Assembly: GCF_000821065.1 (NCBI RefSeq)
Contig: NZ_CDGG01000001.1
Coordinates: 1,054,001 to 1,118,000, forward strand
Direction of reading: 5' to 3'
DNA length: 64,000 bases
From: Oceanobacillus oncorhynchi
GTDB taxonomy: Bacteria > Bacillota > Bacilli > Bacillales > Amphibacillaceae
Shown: piece by piece, positions 1-8,776 of the stretch
Layout: the number at the start of each line of letters is the position of its first letter
How positions within the stretch are numbered: position 1 is the stretch's first letter
Program-made: the position numbers and the translations under genes
The notes under the pieces: generated by a model
The model's database searches: none
What the model was told of the DNA's origin: nothing
The model's input: only the letters and a program-made list of their open reading frames with translations

Positions 1-2
1 AC

Positions 3-1313
3 ATTAATCAAAATAGCTGGTTTAACAGTACTAAGGATTCGAATCGGCCAACTCTGGTAGCTTCATCGGAGGATGAAATATTTAAGCTGATTTATCCAAT
101 ATTTGATGAACGCAGAATGTATAATAATATTCTTCAAATGGAAATAAATTATCAACAATTTTTTGACTCAATGTCCAGTTTATTTGAAGAGGATTATGGT
201 GTCGCAATTTTGGACAGTGACGGAAATCCTGTTTATTCATATGAAACATTTTCTGATAGAAGTCTGGAAGGTAAATTTTCATTATTAGAGTCAGCAGAAG
301 GTGTTGATAACATTGAATCTGATTTTGTCATTCAACAAGCTGAATTACCTTCTTATAGTTGGACTGTTTATTTATATCGGCCGACTGATATTATTTCAGC
401 TGCTACGCTTCCGATGAGAGTAACGGTTGTATTGGTTATCTTATTAAGTATTTTAATTATGGTATTATCTATTTATTTATTGGCAAAAGTAGTGGTTAGA
501 CCACTAGAAAAACTATCGGAAAATATGCGAAAGATAGAAGAAGGAGATTTGACAGTCTCCGTTTTTAACAGCGGTACGGATGAAATTGGAAGCTTAATCA
601 AACAATTTGGAGATATGGTCAATAAATTAAATAATATGATCAATCAGGTATATAAAAGTAAAATTGCCCAGCAAGAATATGAAATGAAAGCTTTACAGGC
701 GCAAATCAATCCGCATTTTTTCTACAATAGCCTTTCATTGATTAATAGTAAAGCTATTATGGCAGAACAAGAAGAAATCAGCCAGATGACTCAACACCTG
801 TCCAGCTTTTATCGAACTACTTTAAATAAAGGGAGAAGTATTATAGAAGTAGAGAAAGAACTTGAAAATGTGATTTCTTATATAAATATTCAACAATTAA
901 TGCATTCCAATTCATTTGATGTACATTATGAACTGGATAAATCAACTTATCACTATACCATGTTAAATTTACTTTTACAGCCATTAGTGGAGAATGCTAT
1001 TAATCATGGAATCGACCATAAAGAAAGTTCTGAGCGTGGGAAATTGATGATCAAATTAAAAAGAATAGAAAATACATTAGAATTTTCTGTGACTGATAAT
1101 GGAGCAGGAATAGAACCAACGAAGCTACAGTCCATCTTAACTACCAAGACGGAAGGATATGGTGTTAGAAATGTCCATAATAGAGTGCAATTATTTTATG
1201 GTTCTTCTTACGGTTTAAAGTATGAAAGTGAAATGGATTACTATACGAAAGTAACTTTGGTTATCCCAATTGTTCATGGAGAGACACAATTGTCTCACCA
1301 TGTAGATGAATAG
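3..1313 (+). CDS. Two-component sensor histidine kinase, YesM-like (5' end outside window)
   Basis: The reading frame is open from the first bases of the window, so the N-terminus is missing; the ATG at 117 is internal. Visible parts in order: the end of an extracellular sensor domain, one hydrophobic membrane segment (codons about 410-495), a HAMP segment starting VRPLEKLSENM, then the YesM-type kinase domain with the phospho-acceptor motif QINPHFFYNS (His codon at 714-716). The ATPase has an N box (LVENAINHGI) and G boxes (TDNGAGI, GYGVRNV). By family knowledge such kinases pair with an AraC-type YesN regulator and control nearby sugar importers. The regulator is not visible and probably lies upstream. 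The binding-protein/permease genes that follow are the likely target. Confidence 0.93.
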   Translation: MNQNSWFNSTKDSNRPTLVASSEDEIFKLIYPIFDERRMYNNILQMEINYQQFFDSMSSLFEEDYGVAILDSDGNPVYSYETFSDRSLEGKFSLLESAEGVDNIESDFVIQQAELPSYSWTVYLYRPTDIISAATLPMRVTVVLVILLSILIMVLSIYLLAKVVVRPLEKLSENMRKIEEGDLTVSVFNSGTDEIGSLIKQFGDMVNKLNNMINQVYKSKIAQQEYEMKALQAQINPHFFYNSLSLINSKAIMAEQEEISQMTQHLSSFYRTTLNKGRSIIEVEKELENVISYINIQQLMHSNSFDVHYELDKSTYHYTMLNLLLQPLVENAINHGIDHKESSERGKLMIKLKRIENTLEFSVTDNGAGIEPTKLQSILTTKTEGYGVRNVHNRVQLFYGSSYGLKYESEMDYYTKVTLVIPIVHGETQLSHHVDE

Positions 1314-1318
1314 GAGAA

Positions 1319-1349
1319 AAACTCCACAAAATAGTTGTGGGGTTTTTTT
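1319..1349 (+). terminator. Rho-independent terminator after the sensor kinase
   Basis: A 9-bp stem with one G-T pair (ACTCCACAA at 1321-1329 with TTGTGGGGT at 1335-1343) is followed directly by a run of seven T. It separates the kinase from the importer genes. Confidence 0.85.
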
Positions 1350-1509
1350 AATTCAAGCATGAAAATAATAAAATATTCCGGAAAATAGTATATGAAAACG
1401 GATTATTTGATATTTCCCATGCATCAAACATCAATTAAAATAAATTTATACGAAATCGATGGCCATGATTTTGCTAGAAAGACAGAATATGAAGGGAGAT
1501 TATAAGAAA

Positions 1510-3186
1510 ATGAAAACGGATTCATTGAAAAATATTAAATTACTAATAATCTTATTAATGCTAACCAGTACATTAGCTGCATGTGTACAGAAATCTTCCA
1601 ATGATGGGGAAACAACAACAGAAGATGGCAAGCCTATTATCAATATCGGCCGTTCGACAGGCTCCAATCCTAAACTGCCTGAAGGGGATACTTTTGAAGA
1701 TAATGCGTATACTCGTGTAGCTGAAGAAGTATTAGATATAGAGATTCGAAATGCATTCGAAGCAGAGGGAGAAGACTATAACAGGCAAGTAGCTTTGGCT
1801 ATTTCTTCTGGAGATTTACCAGATATGATGATCGTTTCCAGAGAGGAGCTGAAAGATTTAGTCGATAATGATTTAATTGAAGATTTAAGCGATGTATATG
1901 AAGAAAATGCGAGTGATTATATTAAAGAAACCTATGCCACCTATGATAATCAGCCTTTAGAAGATGCGACCTTTGAGGACAGCCTTATGGCACTTCCGGG
2001 AACGGAGTCTCTGGCAGCACCGCAAATGGTTTGGATACGTGAGGATTGGTTAGAAGAATTAGATTTATCAATAGATGAAGATGGAGACAGCCTGATAACT
2101 TTGGACGAATTGGAAGAAGTTGCGAAATCTTTCATTGAAAATGATCCAGGTGATTCTGGCAATCCGGTTGGGATACCTTTTGAAAATTATTTAAATGCAG
2201 GAGATTATGGATCATTTACGATGAATTCTATTGCTGCGGTTTATGAAGGACAGCCTAAAAAATATTTAATAGAAGAAGATGGCAGTATTTCTTATGGATC
2301 AACATCAGAAGGTACAAAACAAGCACTTGAATTAATGAATGACTGGTTTGAGGAAGGTATCATTGACCCGCAATTTGGAACGAGATCATTTGATGACATT
2401 ATGGCCTTGCTTACAAATGGGCAAACAGGTATCGCAACAGGCCCTTGGCACATACCGGACTGGGGGTTATCGAATATTAGAGAGATGGATAATGATGCAA
2501 GATTTACAGCTTATGCATTAGCGGATGATGAGGGCAAAGTAAATGTACCCGAACAAAAAACAACAGGCAGTAATTTTATCGTTGTCAGGAAAGGATATGA
2601 GCATCCAGAGAAAGCAGTCGAAATGTTGAACTTATTTTATGACGACATTGAAAATACAACAGAAGAGGATATGGAAAATACGTTCCCTGAGGTCGCAGAA
2701 TATTTGGAACAAGGTGTCGATGATTCAACGAAACCATTTAACATCGTAGTTCTTCCAATGCAGACATATTTGGATGATTATCAAGATGTTCAAGCTGTTT
2801 TGAATGAAGAGATGGCTGTTGAAGAAATTACTAATCCTCAAGTTAGACAAAGTATAAATGGAATTGAAAATTATACGGAAAATCCTGAGGACGCACCAAC
2901 TTCTAACTGGTCTAGCTATCATTCCCGTATTGTAGGGTGGGGGTTAATGAACAAGCTGACGGAAGAAGAACGATTTAATTGGGTAGAAGCAGCTTATGTG
3001 GTGAACACACCAACAATGGAACAAAAAGGAGCTAATCTAACAAAGTTAGAAGAAGAAGACTTTATTAAGATTATAACAGGAGCAGAGCCGGTTGATTATT
3101 TTGATACGTTTGTTGACAACTGGCATAATCAAGGCGGTAACGAAATCCTGGATGAAATAGAAGAAGAGCTGACTCAACAAGAATAG
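1510..3186 (+). CDS. Extracellular sugar-binding lipoprotein of a CUT1 ABC importer (LplA/YtcQ-like)
   Basis: This is a 558-residue substrate-binding lipoprotein. I chose the ATG at 1510 because GGGAG lies at 1494-1498; longer versions from 1459 or 1489 would overlap that ribosome site. The signal peptide ends in a lipobox (LAAC, Cys25). The large size and the two LplB/LplC-like permeases downstream place it in the group that binds complex oligosaccharides. Residues 189-200 form an EF-hand-like loop (DEDGDSLITLDE), with Asp at positions 1, 3 and 5 and Glu at 12, as in the calcium site of alginate-binding AlgQ-type proteins. The substrate cannot be read from sequence. The kinase upstream probably regulates it. 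Confidence 0.93.
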   Translation: MKTDSLKNIKLLIILLMLTSTLAACVQKSSNDGETTTEDGKPIINIGRSTGSNPKLPEGDTFEDNAYTRVAEEVLDIEIRNAFEAEGEDYNRQVALAISSGDLPDMMIVSREELKDLVDNDLIEDLSDVYEENASDYIKETYATYDNQPLEDATFEDSLMALPGTESLAAPQMVWIREDWLEELDLSIDEDGDSLITLDELEEVAKSFIENDPGDSGNPVGIPFENYLNAGDYGSFTMNSIAAVYEGQPKKYLIEEDGSISYGSTSEGTKQALELMNDWFEEGIIDPQFGTRSFDDIMALLTNGQTGIATGPWHIPDWGLSNIREMDNDARFTAYALADDEGKVNVPEQKTTGSNFIVVRKGYEHPEKAVEMLNLFYDDIENTTEEDMENTFPEVAEYLEQGVDDSTKPFNIVVLPMQTYLDDYQDVQAVLNEEMAVEEITNPQVRQSINGIENYTENPEDAPTSNWSSYHSRIVGWGLMNKLTEEERFNWVEAAYVVNTPTMEQKGANLTKLEEEDFIKIITGAEPVDYFDTFVDNWHNQGGNEILDEIEEELTQQE

Positions 3187-3193
3187 ATAGTGA

Positions 3194-3383
3194 AGAGGGG
3201 TTGAGCAACAGCCCCTCTGTTACACATTAGGAAAGCATAAAATTTTAGCGCAGAAGTGATTCGACGTAGTAAAAATTTTTAGGTACCAAGTATAAGCGCA
3301 ACTAAGGCATTCGCCGAAAGGCTTGCACTCCAGAGCATAAGGGATTCTAAGAAAGCAAAATACGCTTTCAAGACTCCCTTTAA
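3194..3383 (+). other. Structured spacer between binding protein and permease genes
   Basis: The 230-bp gap inside the importer operon holds two hairpins. The first is AGAGGGG (3194-3200) with CCCCTCT (3212-3218), immediately after the stop codon. The second is AAGGGA + GAAAGC (3339-3356) with GCTTTC + TCCCTT (3364-3380), separated by an internal loop. Between them is a GC-richer segment (3294-3335) unlike the flanks. Hairpins here often protect binding-protein mRNA and reduce permease expression; that role is inferred. Confidence 0.55.
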
Positions 3384-3418
3384 CGAATACCAAGTTTTCT
3401 TTAAAGGAGGGAAAGAAG

Positions 3419-4351
3419 TTGGCAATAAATAATCAGGTTGCACCTGCACGTGATCGTAAGAAAGATGTGAAAAAGGCGAAATTAACCTACCACGCTATGC
3501 TAGCGCCAGGAATGATTTTTTTGCTTATATTTAGCTTTGCGCCAATGTTTGGAATCATCATGGCTTTTCAGGATTTTGTACCGGCAAAAGGTTTCTTTGG
3601 CTCAGAGTTTGTAGGACTGGAACATTTCAGTTATATGTTCAACCTTCCTGATATTGGAAAAGTGTTTCGGAATACAATTGTAATTGCATTAGGGAAAATT
3701 ATTTTTGGTTCGCTGCTTGCAATTGCATTTGCGATTTTATTAAATGAAATTCGTGTGAAATTGCTTAAAAAATCTGTACAGACTATTGTTTATTTACCTC
3801 ACTTTTTATCATGGGTAGTTTTGGCAACGGTTGTGGTCAATTTATTTAGTTTGGACGGAACGGTTAATCAAATTTTAGATTCGTTCGGTCTGGATAGAAT
3901 TAATTTTCTTGGAAGTAATACCTGGTTTCAGCCCTTATTAATTGGTTCGGATGTCTGGAAAGAGTTTGGCTTTAACTCCGTGATTTATTTAGCTGCTATT
4001 GCTTCTATCGATCCAGGCTTGCATGAAGCTGCCAGTATGGATGGAGCAAATTGGTGGAAACGTGTTTGGCATATTACCTTACCGGGGATGCTGCCGATTA
4101 TCCTGCTCTTAGCCATTTTAAGTCTCCCAAGTGTACTAGAAGGCGGCTTTGATCAAGTATATAACCTCTATTCTCCAATGGTTTATGAAACTGGGGATAC
4201 GATTGATACTTATGTATATAGAGAAGGTTTGGTCGGACGTGATTACAGTTTTGGAGCAGCTGTAGGTTTGTTTAGATCTGTAATTGGTTTGATTCTAATA
4301 CTGTCAGCTAATAATATAGCCAAAAAATTCACAGAAAGAAAATTATTCTAA
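3419..4351 (+). CDS. ABC sugar importer permease, LplB/YtcP-type
   Basis: This 310-residue inner-membrane permease has about six hydrophobic segments. The MalF/LplB-type EAA loop reads EAASMDGANWWKRVWHITLP and contacts the ATPase. Translation starts at TTG 3419 behind a strong AAAGGAGGG (3403-3411). It is followed 12 bp later by a second permease, so the two form the membrane channel for the binding protein at 1510. There is no ATPase gene in this operon, so a shared MsmX-type ATPase is likely. Family assignment is firm; the transported sugar is unknown. Confidence 0.95.
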   Translation: MAINNQVAPARDRKKDVKKAKLTYHAMLAPGMIFLLIFSFAPMFGIIMAFQDFVPAKGFFGSEFVGLEHFSYMFNLPDIGKVFRNTIVIALGKIIFGSLLAIAFAILLNEIRVKLLKKSVQTIVYLPHFLSWVVLATVVVNLFSLDGTVNQILDSFGLDRINFLGSNTWFQPLLIGSDVWKEFGFNSVIYLAAIASIDPGLHEAASMDGANWWKRVWHITLPGMLPIILLLAILSLPSVLEGGFDQVYNLYSPMVYETGDTIDTYVYREGLVGRDYSFGAAVGLFRSVIGLILILSANNIAKKFTERKLF

Positions 4352-4363
4352 GGGGGAGTATAA

Positions 4364-5257
4364 ATGATACAAGGAAATAGTCTCTCCACGAAAATGGGAA
4401 AATTTATCATTTATCTTATCGTTATATTTTTGGGGTTAATATGTCTATTACCCTTGTGGAATATCGTTGCTATATCCTTCAGCAGCGGGGCAGCAGTGGC
4501 GGCTAACATAGTTGGACTTACGCCGGTCAATTTTTCAACAGGTGCTTACGAAATGATTATGGAGGATGCACAGTTCTGGAGATCATTCTTTATATCTGTA
4601 CAGCGCGTGGTGCTTGCTTTAGTAATTAACTTGACATTAATTGTGTTAATGGCTTACCCATTATCCAAAACGAAACGTGAATTCAAGAGTAGAAATATCT
4701 ATATGAACATCATTGTTTTTGCCATGTTATTTAGCGGCGGATTAATTCCGACCTATATTATCATCAGGAACCTGAATTTATTAGATACCATTTGGGTTTT
4801 AGTCTTACCGGGGGCAGTACCAATTTTTAGCGTGATTTTAATTATGAATTTCTTTGTCGGTGTCCCAAAATCTTTGGAAGAAGCAGCTATTATTGATGGG
4901 GCCAGTCCACTGCAAATATTAACTAAAGTCTATATTCCGGTTTCTTTGCCGGCTCTAGCAACAGTGGCATTGTTTAGTATTGTAGGTAACTGGAATGATT
5001 TTATGACAGGACTTATTTATATGAGTCAAGTAAGTAACTATCCGATTATGACCTATATTCAGTCTCTTACCATTGATATTTCTGAGTTGGTGAGGTCTGG
5101 TACAAATAGTGATGCGCTGCAGAATATTGCTGAAGTACAGAATCGGAATCTCAATGCAGCAAAAATAGTAGTTTCTACGATTCCTTTATTATTGATTTAT
5201 CCTTTTCTTCAAAAATACTTTGTAACGGGTATTGTTGTGGGATCTGTTAAAGAATAG
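4364..5257 (+). CDS. ABC sugar importer permease, LplC/YtcP-type
   Basis: A 297-residue membrane protein with six hydrophobic stretches, the partner of the permease ending 12 bp upstream. Its EAA loop (EEAAIIDGASPLQILTKVYI) is in the usual place between membrane segments. A GGGGG ribosome site precedes the ATG. The insert near residues 225-260 (NTNSDALQ-type polar stretch before the last helix) is typical of the LplC branch. It forms the heterodimeric channel with the 3419-4351 product. Confidence 0.95.
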   Translation: MIQGNSLSTKMGKFIIYLIVIFLGLICLLPLWNIVAISFSSGAAVAANIVGLTPVNFSTGAYEMIMEDAQFWRSFFISVQRVVLALVINLTLIVLMAYPLSKTKREFKSRNIYMNIIVFAMLFSGGLIPTYIIIRNLNLLDTIWVLVLPGAVPIFSVILIMNFFVGVPKSLEEAAIIDGASPLQILTKVYIPVSLPALATVALFSIVGNWNDFMTGLIYMSQVSNYPIMTYIQSLTIDISELVRSGTNSDALQNIAEVQNRNLNAAKIVVSTIPLLLIYPFLQKYFVTGIVVGSVKE

Positions 5258-5280
5258 TGTCAACTGGGGAGGAATAAAAC

Positions 5281-5904
5281 ATGGGGAGTATCTTAGGGAT
5301 AGACGGTCCTGTATATCATTTTTTATCTAGAGTAGTAGAATTGATTTTACTAAATATAGTGTTTATCCTTTTCAGTTTGCCGATTGTAACAATTGGTGCT
5401 TCTGTTACTGCTATGTTTTCAATTACGTTGAAAATGGTTAGGGGTGAAGAGGGTGGGCTAATCAACGGGTTTTGGCAGGCATTCAAAAATAATTTCAAAC
5501 AAAGTACACTTATTTGGGGGCTTTTAGCTTTATTCGGAATAATTCTAGCATTAAACTATTTCTTTTTACAATTTTATACTGGAAAATTTTCAACAATAAT
5601 TTTAATGAGTTTAGTAATGTTCTCGGCCATTTTCTGTATATATCTTGTACTGATTTTTCCATATATTGCACGTTATAAGTGTACAATAAAAGAAGCTTGT
5701 ATAAATGTAATAAAAATAAGTATAGCTAATATGTATTTTATTTTATTAATTATTGTCTTTATACTGGGACCCGGAGTGTTAATGCTCTTCTCACCATTAT
5801 GGCTGGTAATAAAATTATATATGGATATTTTTATTGGTTTTTCTTTTATTGCTTATGTTAGCTCTTTTATGATTAGAAGAATATTTGAAAAGTATGAAAC
5901 TTAA
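5281..5904 (+). CDS. DUF624 (YesL-like) membrane protein
   Basis: A 207-residue protein with about five hydrophobic segments. The N-terminal region with LPIVTIGASVTAM and a GEEG loop is typical of DUF624/YesL proteins. In Bacillus these sit beside LplABC/YesOPQ-type importers and YesMN regulators, exactly as here. The molecular role of the family is not established. It starts 23 bp after the last permease behind GGGGAGG, so it is the last gene of this operon. Confidence 0.88.
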   Translation: MGSILGIDGPVYHFLSRVVELILLNIVFILFSLPIVTIGASVTAMFSITLKMVRGEEGGLINGFWQAFKNNFKQSTLIWGLLALFGIILALNYFFLQFYTGKFSTIILMSLVMFSAIFCIYLVLIFPYIARYKCTIKEACINVIKISIANMYFILLIIVFILGPGVLMLFSPLWLVIKLYMDIFIGFSFIAYVSSFMIRRIFEKYET

Positions 5905-6006
5905 CAGTAGATTTTTGGAGAATAGTATTGATAAAAGATAAATAAAATTCTAGCATATTAAACGAATCCTTTGATAAACTGTCAGACTTTAGCAGGAGAG
6001 TTCGCT

Positions 6007-6049
6007 GAATTTCTTAATAAGTTGACTTAGGCAACTTATTAAGAAATTC
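6007..6049. terminator. Perfect 18-bp inverted repeat after the DUF624 gene
   Basis: GAATTTCTTAATAAGTTG (6007-6024) pairs without mismatch with its complement at 6032-6049 across a 7-nt loop. No T-run follows on the plus strand, so it may be a weak terminator, an mRNA end stabiliser or a protein-binding site. A second short hairpin lies just downstream (TCACTC / GAGTGA around 6072-6087). Confidence 0.5.
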
Positions 6050-6160
6050 TATTCAAACATTGTATAGTGTCACTCCAAAGAGTGAGACATTTACTATTGC
6101 AATCAATATTAAGTGAATTAATAAATCTTTCTTTTGTGTCTAAAAATTAACTATTTATTT

Positions 6161-6250
6161 AAAGGATAAGCACTGTAACCAGCGGAGAAAAATCCTAGAG
6201 ACTACCATGGGAAAAGAAGTGTTTTTCTGTAGCGGTTGCCGAAAGGTAAA
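6161..6250 (+). ncRNA. Possible structured RNA in the leader before the LacI gene
   Basis: The 470-bp gap from 5905 to 6374 has no convincing ORF. Part of it folds: GTAACC (6175-6180) can pair with GGTTGC (6234-6239), enclosing a GGA/TCC hairpin (6184-6195) and a CTAC..GTAG hairpin (6202-6232) whose inner stem is GAAAA/TTTTC. A CC-GAAA-GG tetraloop (6239-6246) overlaps the outer stem and could compete with it. I recognise no known riboswitch class. It could be chance folding. Confidence 0.25.
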
Positions 6251-6304
6251 ATATTAAGTTCAACTTATATAAGTGAATAAAAAATCTCGATATTTATTGA
6301 CAAT

Positions 6305-6318
6305 TGAAAGCGATATCT
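6305..6318 (+). promoter_or_regulatory. Probable CcpA cre site
   Basis: TGAAAGCGATATCT matches the cre consensus TGWAANCGNTNWCA at 13 of 14 positions. It lies about 57 bp before the LacI gene, so the regulator and perhaps the operon are likely under carbon catabolite control. Confidence 0.6.
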
Positions 6319-6336
6319 TTATTATGTAATTAAATA

Positions 6337-6348
6337 TTAAACGTTTAA
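6337..6348. promoter_or_regulatory. LacI-family operator (autoregulation)
   Basis: The palindrome TTAAACGTTTAA has the central CG of LacI/GalR operators. The same core recurs as a 20-bp palindrome at 7419-7438 before the importer operon. It lies 27 bp before the regulator start codon. Confidence 0.7.
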
Positions 6349-6374
6349 CTTTTTTATTTAGGAGAGGGTGTCTT

Positions 6375-7382
6375 TTGAACGTAACTTTGAAAGATGTAAG
6401 TAAACATTGCGGTTTATCAACAGCTACAGTATCGCATGTATTACATGGTACAAAATCTGTAAAGAAAGAAACGAAAGAGAAAGTGTTAAAATCTGTTGAA
6501 ACATTAGGTTATATACCACATGCATCCGCTCGCCAGCTTAAATCTGGTTCTAGCCAATTAATTGGTGTTTTAACCATTGGTTATAATCCATTTTTTACAG
6601 ATGTACTTAATGGAATACAGGTTCAAGCAGAAGCCTTAGGTTGGAAAATTATTGTAGGAAGTACAGGGGAAGACATAGAAGCACAACAGTCATTTCTTGA
6701 TTCTCTGATGCAACAAAGAGCAGAAGGAATTATTATGGCACCAACAAAAGGATGGACAAAGGAAAAATTAAAACGCTATCTAAATAACACATCTATGGTT
6801 TTTTTGGATCGTAAAGTGCCTGGTCTGGAAGAATATACGTTAGCTACAAATAATGAACAAATTTCAGTTGAAGCAGTCAATCATCTAATCAACGAACATT
6901 CCTATAAAGAAATAGGTATTATTTATGCAAATACGGAAGTTTCCTCTATGGAAGATCGAAAACAGGGATATATGAAGGCAATGAAATCTGCTGGTTTCTC
7001 TGTAAAAGACAACTTTATAGCTTGTGGTGACGGAAGTATTGAAACTGGTCAGAAAGCAATGAAAAATTTATTGGACCAAAATCCTCGTATAGAAGCAGTT
7101 TACATTACGAATAACCAATTACTTTTAGGAGCATATAGAGAGCTGAAAAAAAGAGATAAAAAAATTCCTGATGACATTGCAGTTATAGGATTTGATATAG
7201 AACCATGGATGGAATTTTTACATCCGCAAATCACTATTATTGAGCAACCTGTTCAAAGAATAGGGGAGCAAGCAATACAAAAGTTATTAGATATAAAAAA
7301 CGGAGAAAATAAAAAGACAGAGGAGTTAAAGAATAAATTGATTATTGGAGAGACCTGCGGGTGTATTCAAAGTAAAATTTAA
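6375..7382 (+). CDS. LacI/GalR-family transcriptional regulator
   Basis: A 335-residue regulator. The N-terminal helix-turn-helix and hinge (LKDVSKHCGLSTATVSHVLH, then a region ending ARQLKSGSS) bind DNA. The rest is a periplasmic-binding-protein-like sensor domain from about residue 60. Translation starts at TTG 6375 behind GGAGAG (6361-6366). Matching palindromes before this gene and before the downstream operon indicate that it represses both itself and the GH172 importer operon. The inducer is probably the imported sugar or its product. Confidence 0.94.
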   Translation: MNVTLKDVSKHCGLSTATVSHVLHGTKSVKKETKEKVLKSVETLGYIPHASARQLKSGSSQLIGVLTIGYNPFFTDVLNGIQVQAEALGWKIIVGSTGEDIEAQQSFLDSLMQQRAEGIIMAPTKGWTKEKLKRYLNNTSMVFLDRKVPGLEEYTLATNNEQISVEAVNHLINEHSYKEIGIIYANTEVSSMEDRKQGYMKAMKSAGFSVKDNFIACGDGSIETGQKAMKNLLDQNPRIEAVYITNNQLLLGAYRELKKRDKKIPDDIAVIGFDIEPWMEFLHPQITIIEQPVQRIGEQAIQKLLDIKNGENKKTEELKNKLIIGETCGCIQSKI

Positions 7383-7384
7383 AT

Positions 7385-7412
7385 AATAAGTTTGATAAAC
7401 TTATTAATTTTT
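7385..7412 (+). terminator. Terminator after the LacI gene
   Basis: AATAAGTTT (7385-7393) and AAACTTATT (7397-7405) form a 9-bp stem with a 3-nt loop, followed by AATTTTTT. It makes the importer operon depend on its own promoter. Confidence 0.65.
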
Positions 7413-7418
7413 AACACG

Positions 7419-7438
7419 AAAGTTAAACGTTTAACTTT
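7419..7438. promoter_or_regulatory. 20-bp perfect palindromic operator before the GH172 operon
   Basis: AAAGTTAAACGTTTAACTTT is fully symmetrical around the CG at 7428-7429. It shares its 12-bp core with the site at 6337-6348 and ends just before the ribosome site of the binding-protein gene. A LacI protein bound here would block transcription. Confidence 0.8.
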
Positions 7439-7456
7439 TCATGGAGGATGAAGAAA

Positions 7457-8755
7457 ATGAAAAAAATCATTTGTTTTTCTAATATTATTCTACTTTTATT
7501 AATAGTAGGTTGTAGTAATAATGAGAATGCTTCTTCTGAAGAGGATATGCAGGAACCTGTAGACTATTCTGAGCCAGAAGGAACAATTGTATGGTCAAGC
7601 GGAGGTCTTTCCGGATTAGGGTTAAGACAAGAATTAATAGAAGGGTTTGAAGAACAATACCCAAACGTTAATGTTGAGTTGGAGGAAGCGCCGTCTACTA
7701 CAAATCAATCACAAACTTATTATACGACCACAATTGGAGGGCAAAACGAAACACCGGATATTTACAGCGGGGATTCCAATTGGCCAGCACAATTTGGGAA
7801 TGCAAACATTGCAATGGATTTGTCAAATGTAATGCCAGAGGAATTTTGGAATCGTTTTCCAGAAACATTGATTGATTCTGTTACTTACGAAGGCGGAATC
7901 TATGGTGCTCCATTCTATGATAATATTGGCGTTCTTTATTATCGCGAGGATATTTTAGAAGAAGCGGGGTTGCCTGTTCCGAGCACATGGGAAGAATTGC
8001 AAGAAACCTCCATACAATTACAAGAAGAGGGATATGTAGACTACGGGTTCGTTTGGCAGGGAGCTTCTTATGAAGGGTTAACGACAAATTTCTTAGAATA
8101 TTTACGTGCAGCAGGCGGGGATGTCTTAGATGAAGATGAGAATGTCGTGATTAACTCACCGGAAACTGAAAAAGCTTTGTCCTTTGTAAAAGAATTGTTT
8201 ACTAGCGGTGCAACACCAAATGCAGTAGCTACTTTTCATGAAGATGAAGCAACGAATACGTTTAGTTCAGGATCAGCAGCTTTCTTACGTAATTGGATGA
8301 GTTACTATGGTCAATTACAGGATTCTGACACCTCTGCAATAAGTGAAAATGTAGGAATAGTACCGCTTCCTGCCTTTGAAGGCGGAGAAAGTAACACAAC
8401 ACAATCCGGATGGAATGTGTTTATCAACCCAAATACAGAGAACCTAGAAGCATCTTTAGCTTTTATGGATTATTTAACAGGTGAAGAAGCTCAAAGGCTG
8501 ATGGTAGAAAAACATGATATGATTCCGACCAATATCAGTATTACGGAAGATCCTGAAATGATTCAGGAATATCCTATATTAGAAATTTATCAAGAAGCAG
8601 TTCCGACACCAAGGCCGAAATCTCCAAACTATAATGCTATTTCTGAAGGTATATATATGAATGTGAATGATATGTTTGTCAGAGATCGAGATGTTAAGGA
8701 AATACTGGAAGTTATGGAAGAACAAATAAAATCAGCAAATGAATCTGGATTATAA
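7457..8755 (+). CDS. Sugar-binding lipoprotein of a CUT1 ABC importer (family 1)
   Basis: A lipoprotein of 432 residues, with signal peptide MKKIICFSNIILLLLIVGC and lipid-acceptor Cys19. I prefer ATG 7457 to ATG 7448 because GGAGG (7443-7447) abuts the latter but is 9 bases from the former. The size and fold pattern fit MalE/UgpB-type binding proteins. It is the first gene after the operator and is followed by two permeases and a GH172 enzyme, so the ligand is probably an oligosaccharide with fructofuranosyl or arabinofuranosyl units. That substrate guess rests only on the enzyme. Confidence 0.94.
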   Translation: MKKIICFSNIILLLLIVGCSNNENASSEEDMQEPVDYSEPEGTIVWSSGGLSGLGLRQELIEGFEEQYPNVNVELEEAPSTTNQSQTYYTTTIGGQNETPDIYSGDSNWPAQFGNANIAMDLSNVMPEEFWNRFPETLIDSVTYEGGIYGAPFYDNIGVLYYREDILEEAGLPVPSTWEELQETSIQLQEEGYVDYGFVWQGASYEGLTTNFLEYLRAAGGDVLDEDENVVINSPETEKALSFVKELFTSGATPNAVATFHEDEATNTFSSGSAAFLRNWMSYYGQLQDSDTSAISENVGIVPLPAFEGGESNTTQSGWNVFINPNTENLEASLAFMDYLTGEEAQRLMVEKHDMIPTNISITEDPEMIQEYPILEIYQEAVPTPRPKSPNYNAISEGIYMNVNDMFVRDRDVKEILEVMEEQIKSANESGL

Positions 8756-8776
8756 CACAAGAAAAGAGGTTTAGGC

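Noticed and set aside
1393..1406. Possible cre site (TGAAAACGGATTAT) before the first importer operon
   Set aside because: Only 11 of 14 consensus positions match and the half-sites are not symmetrical.
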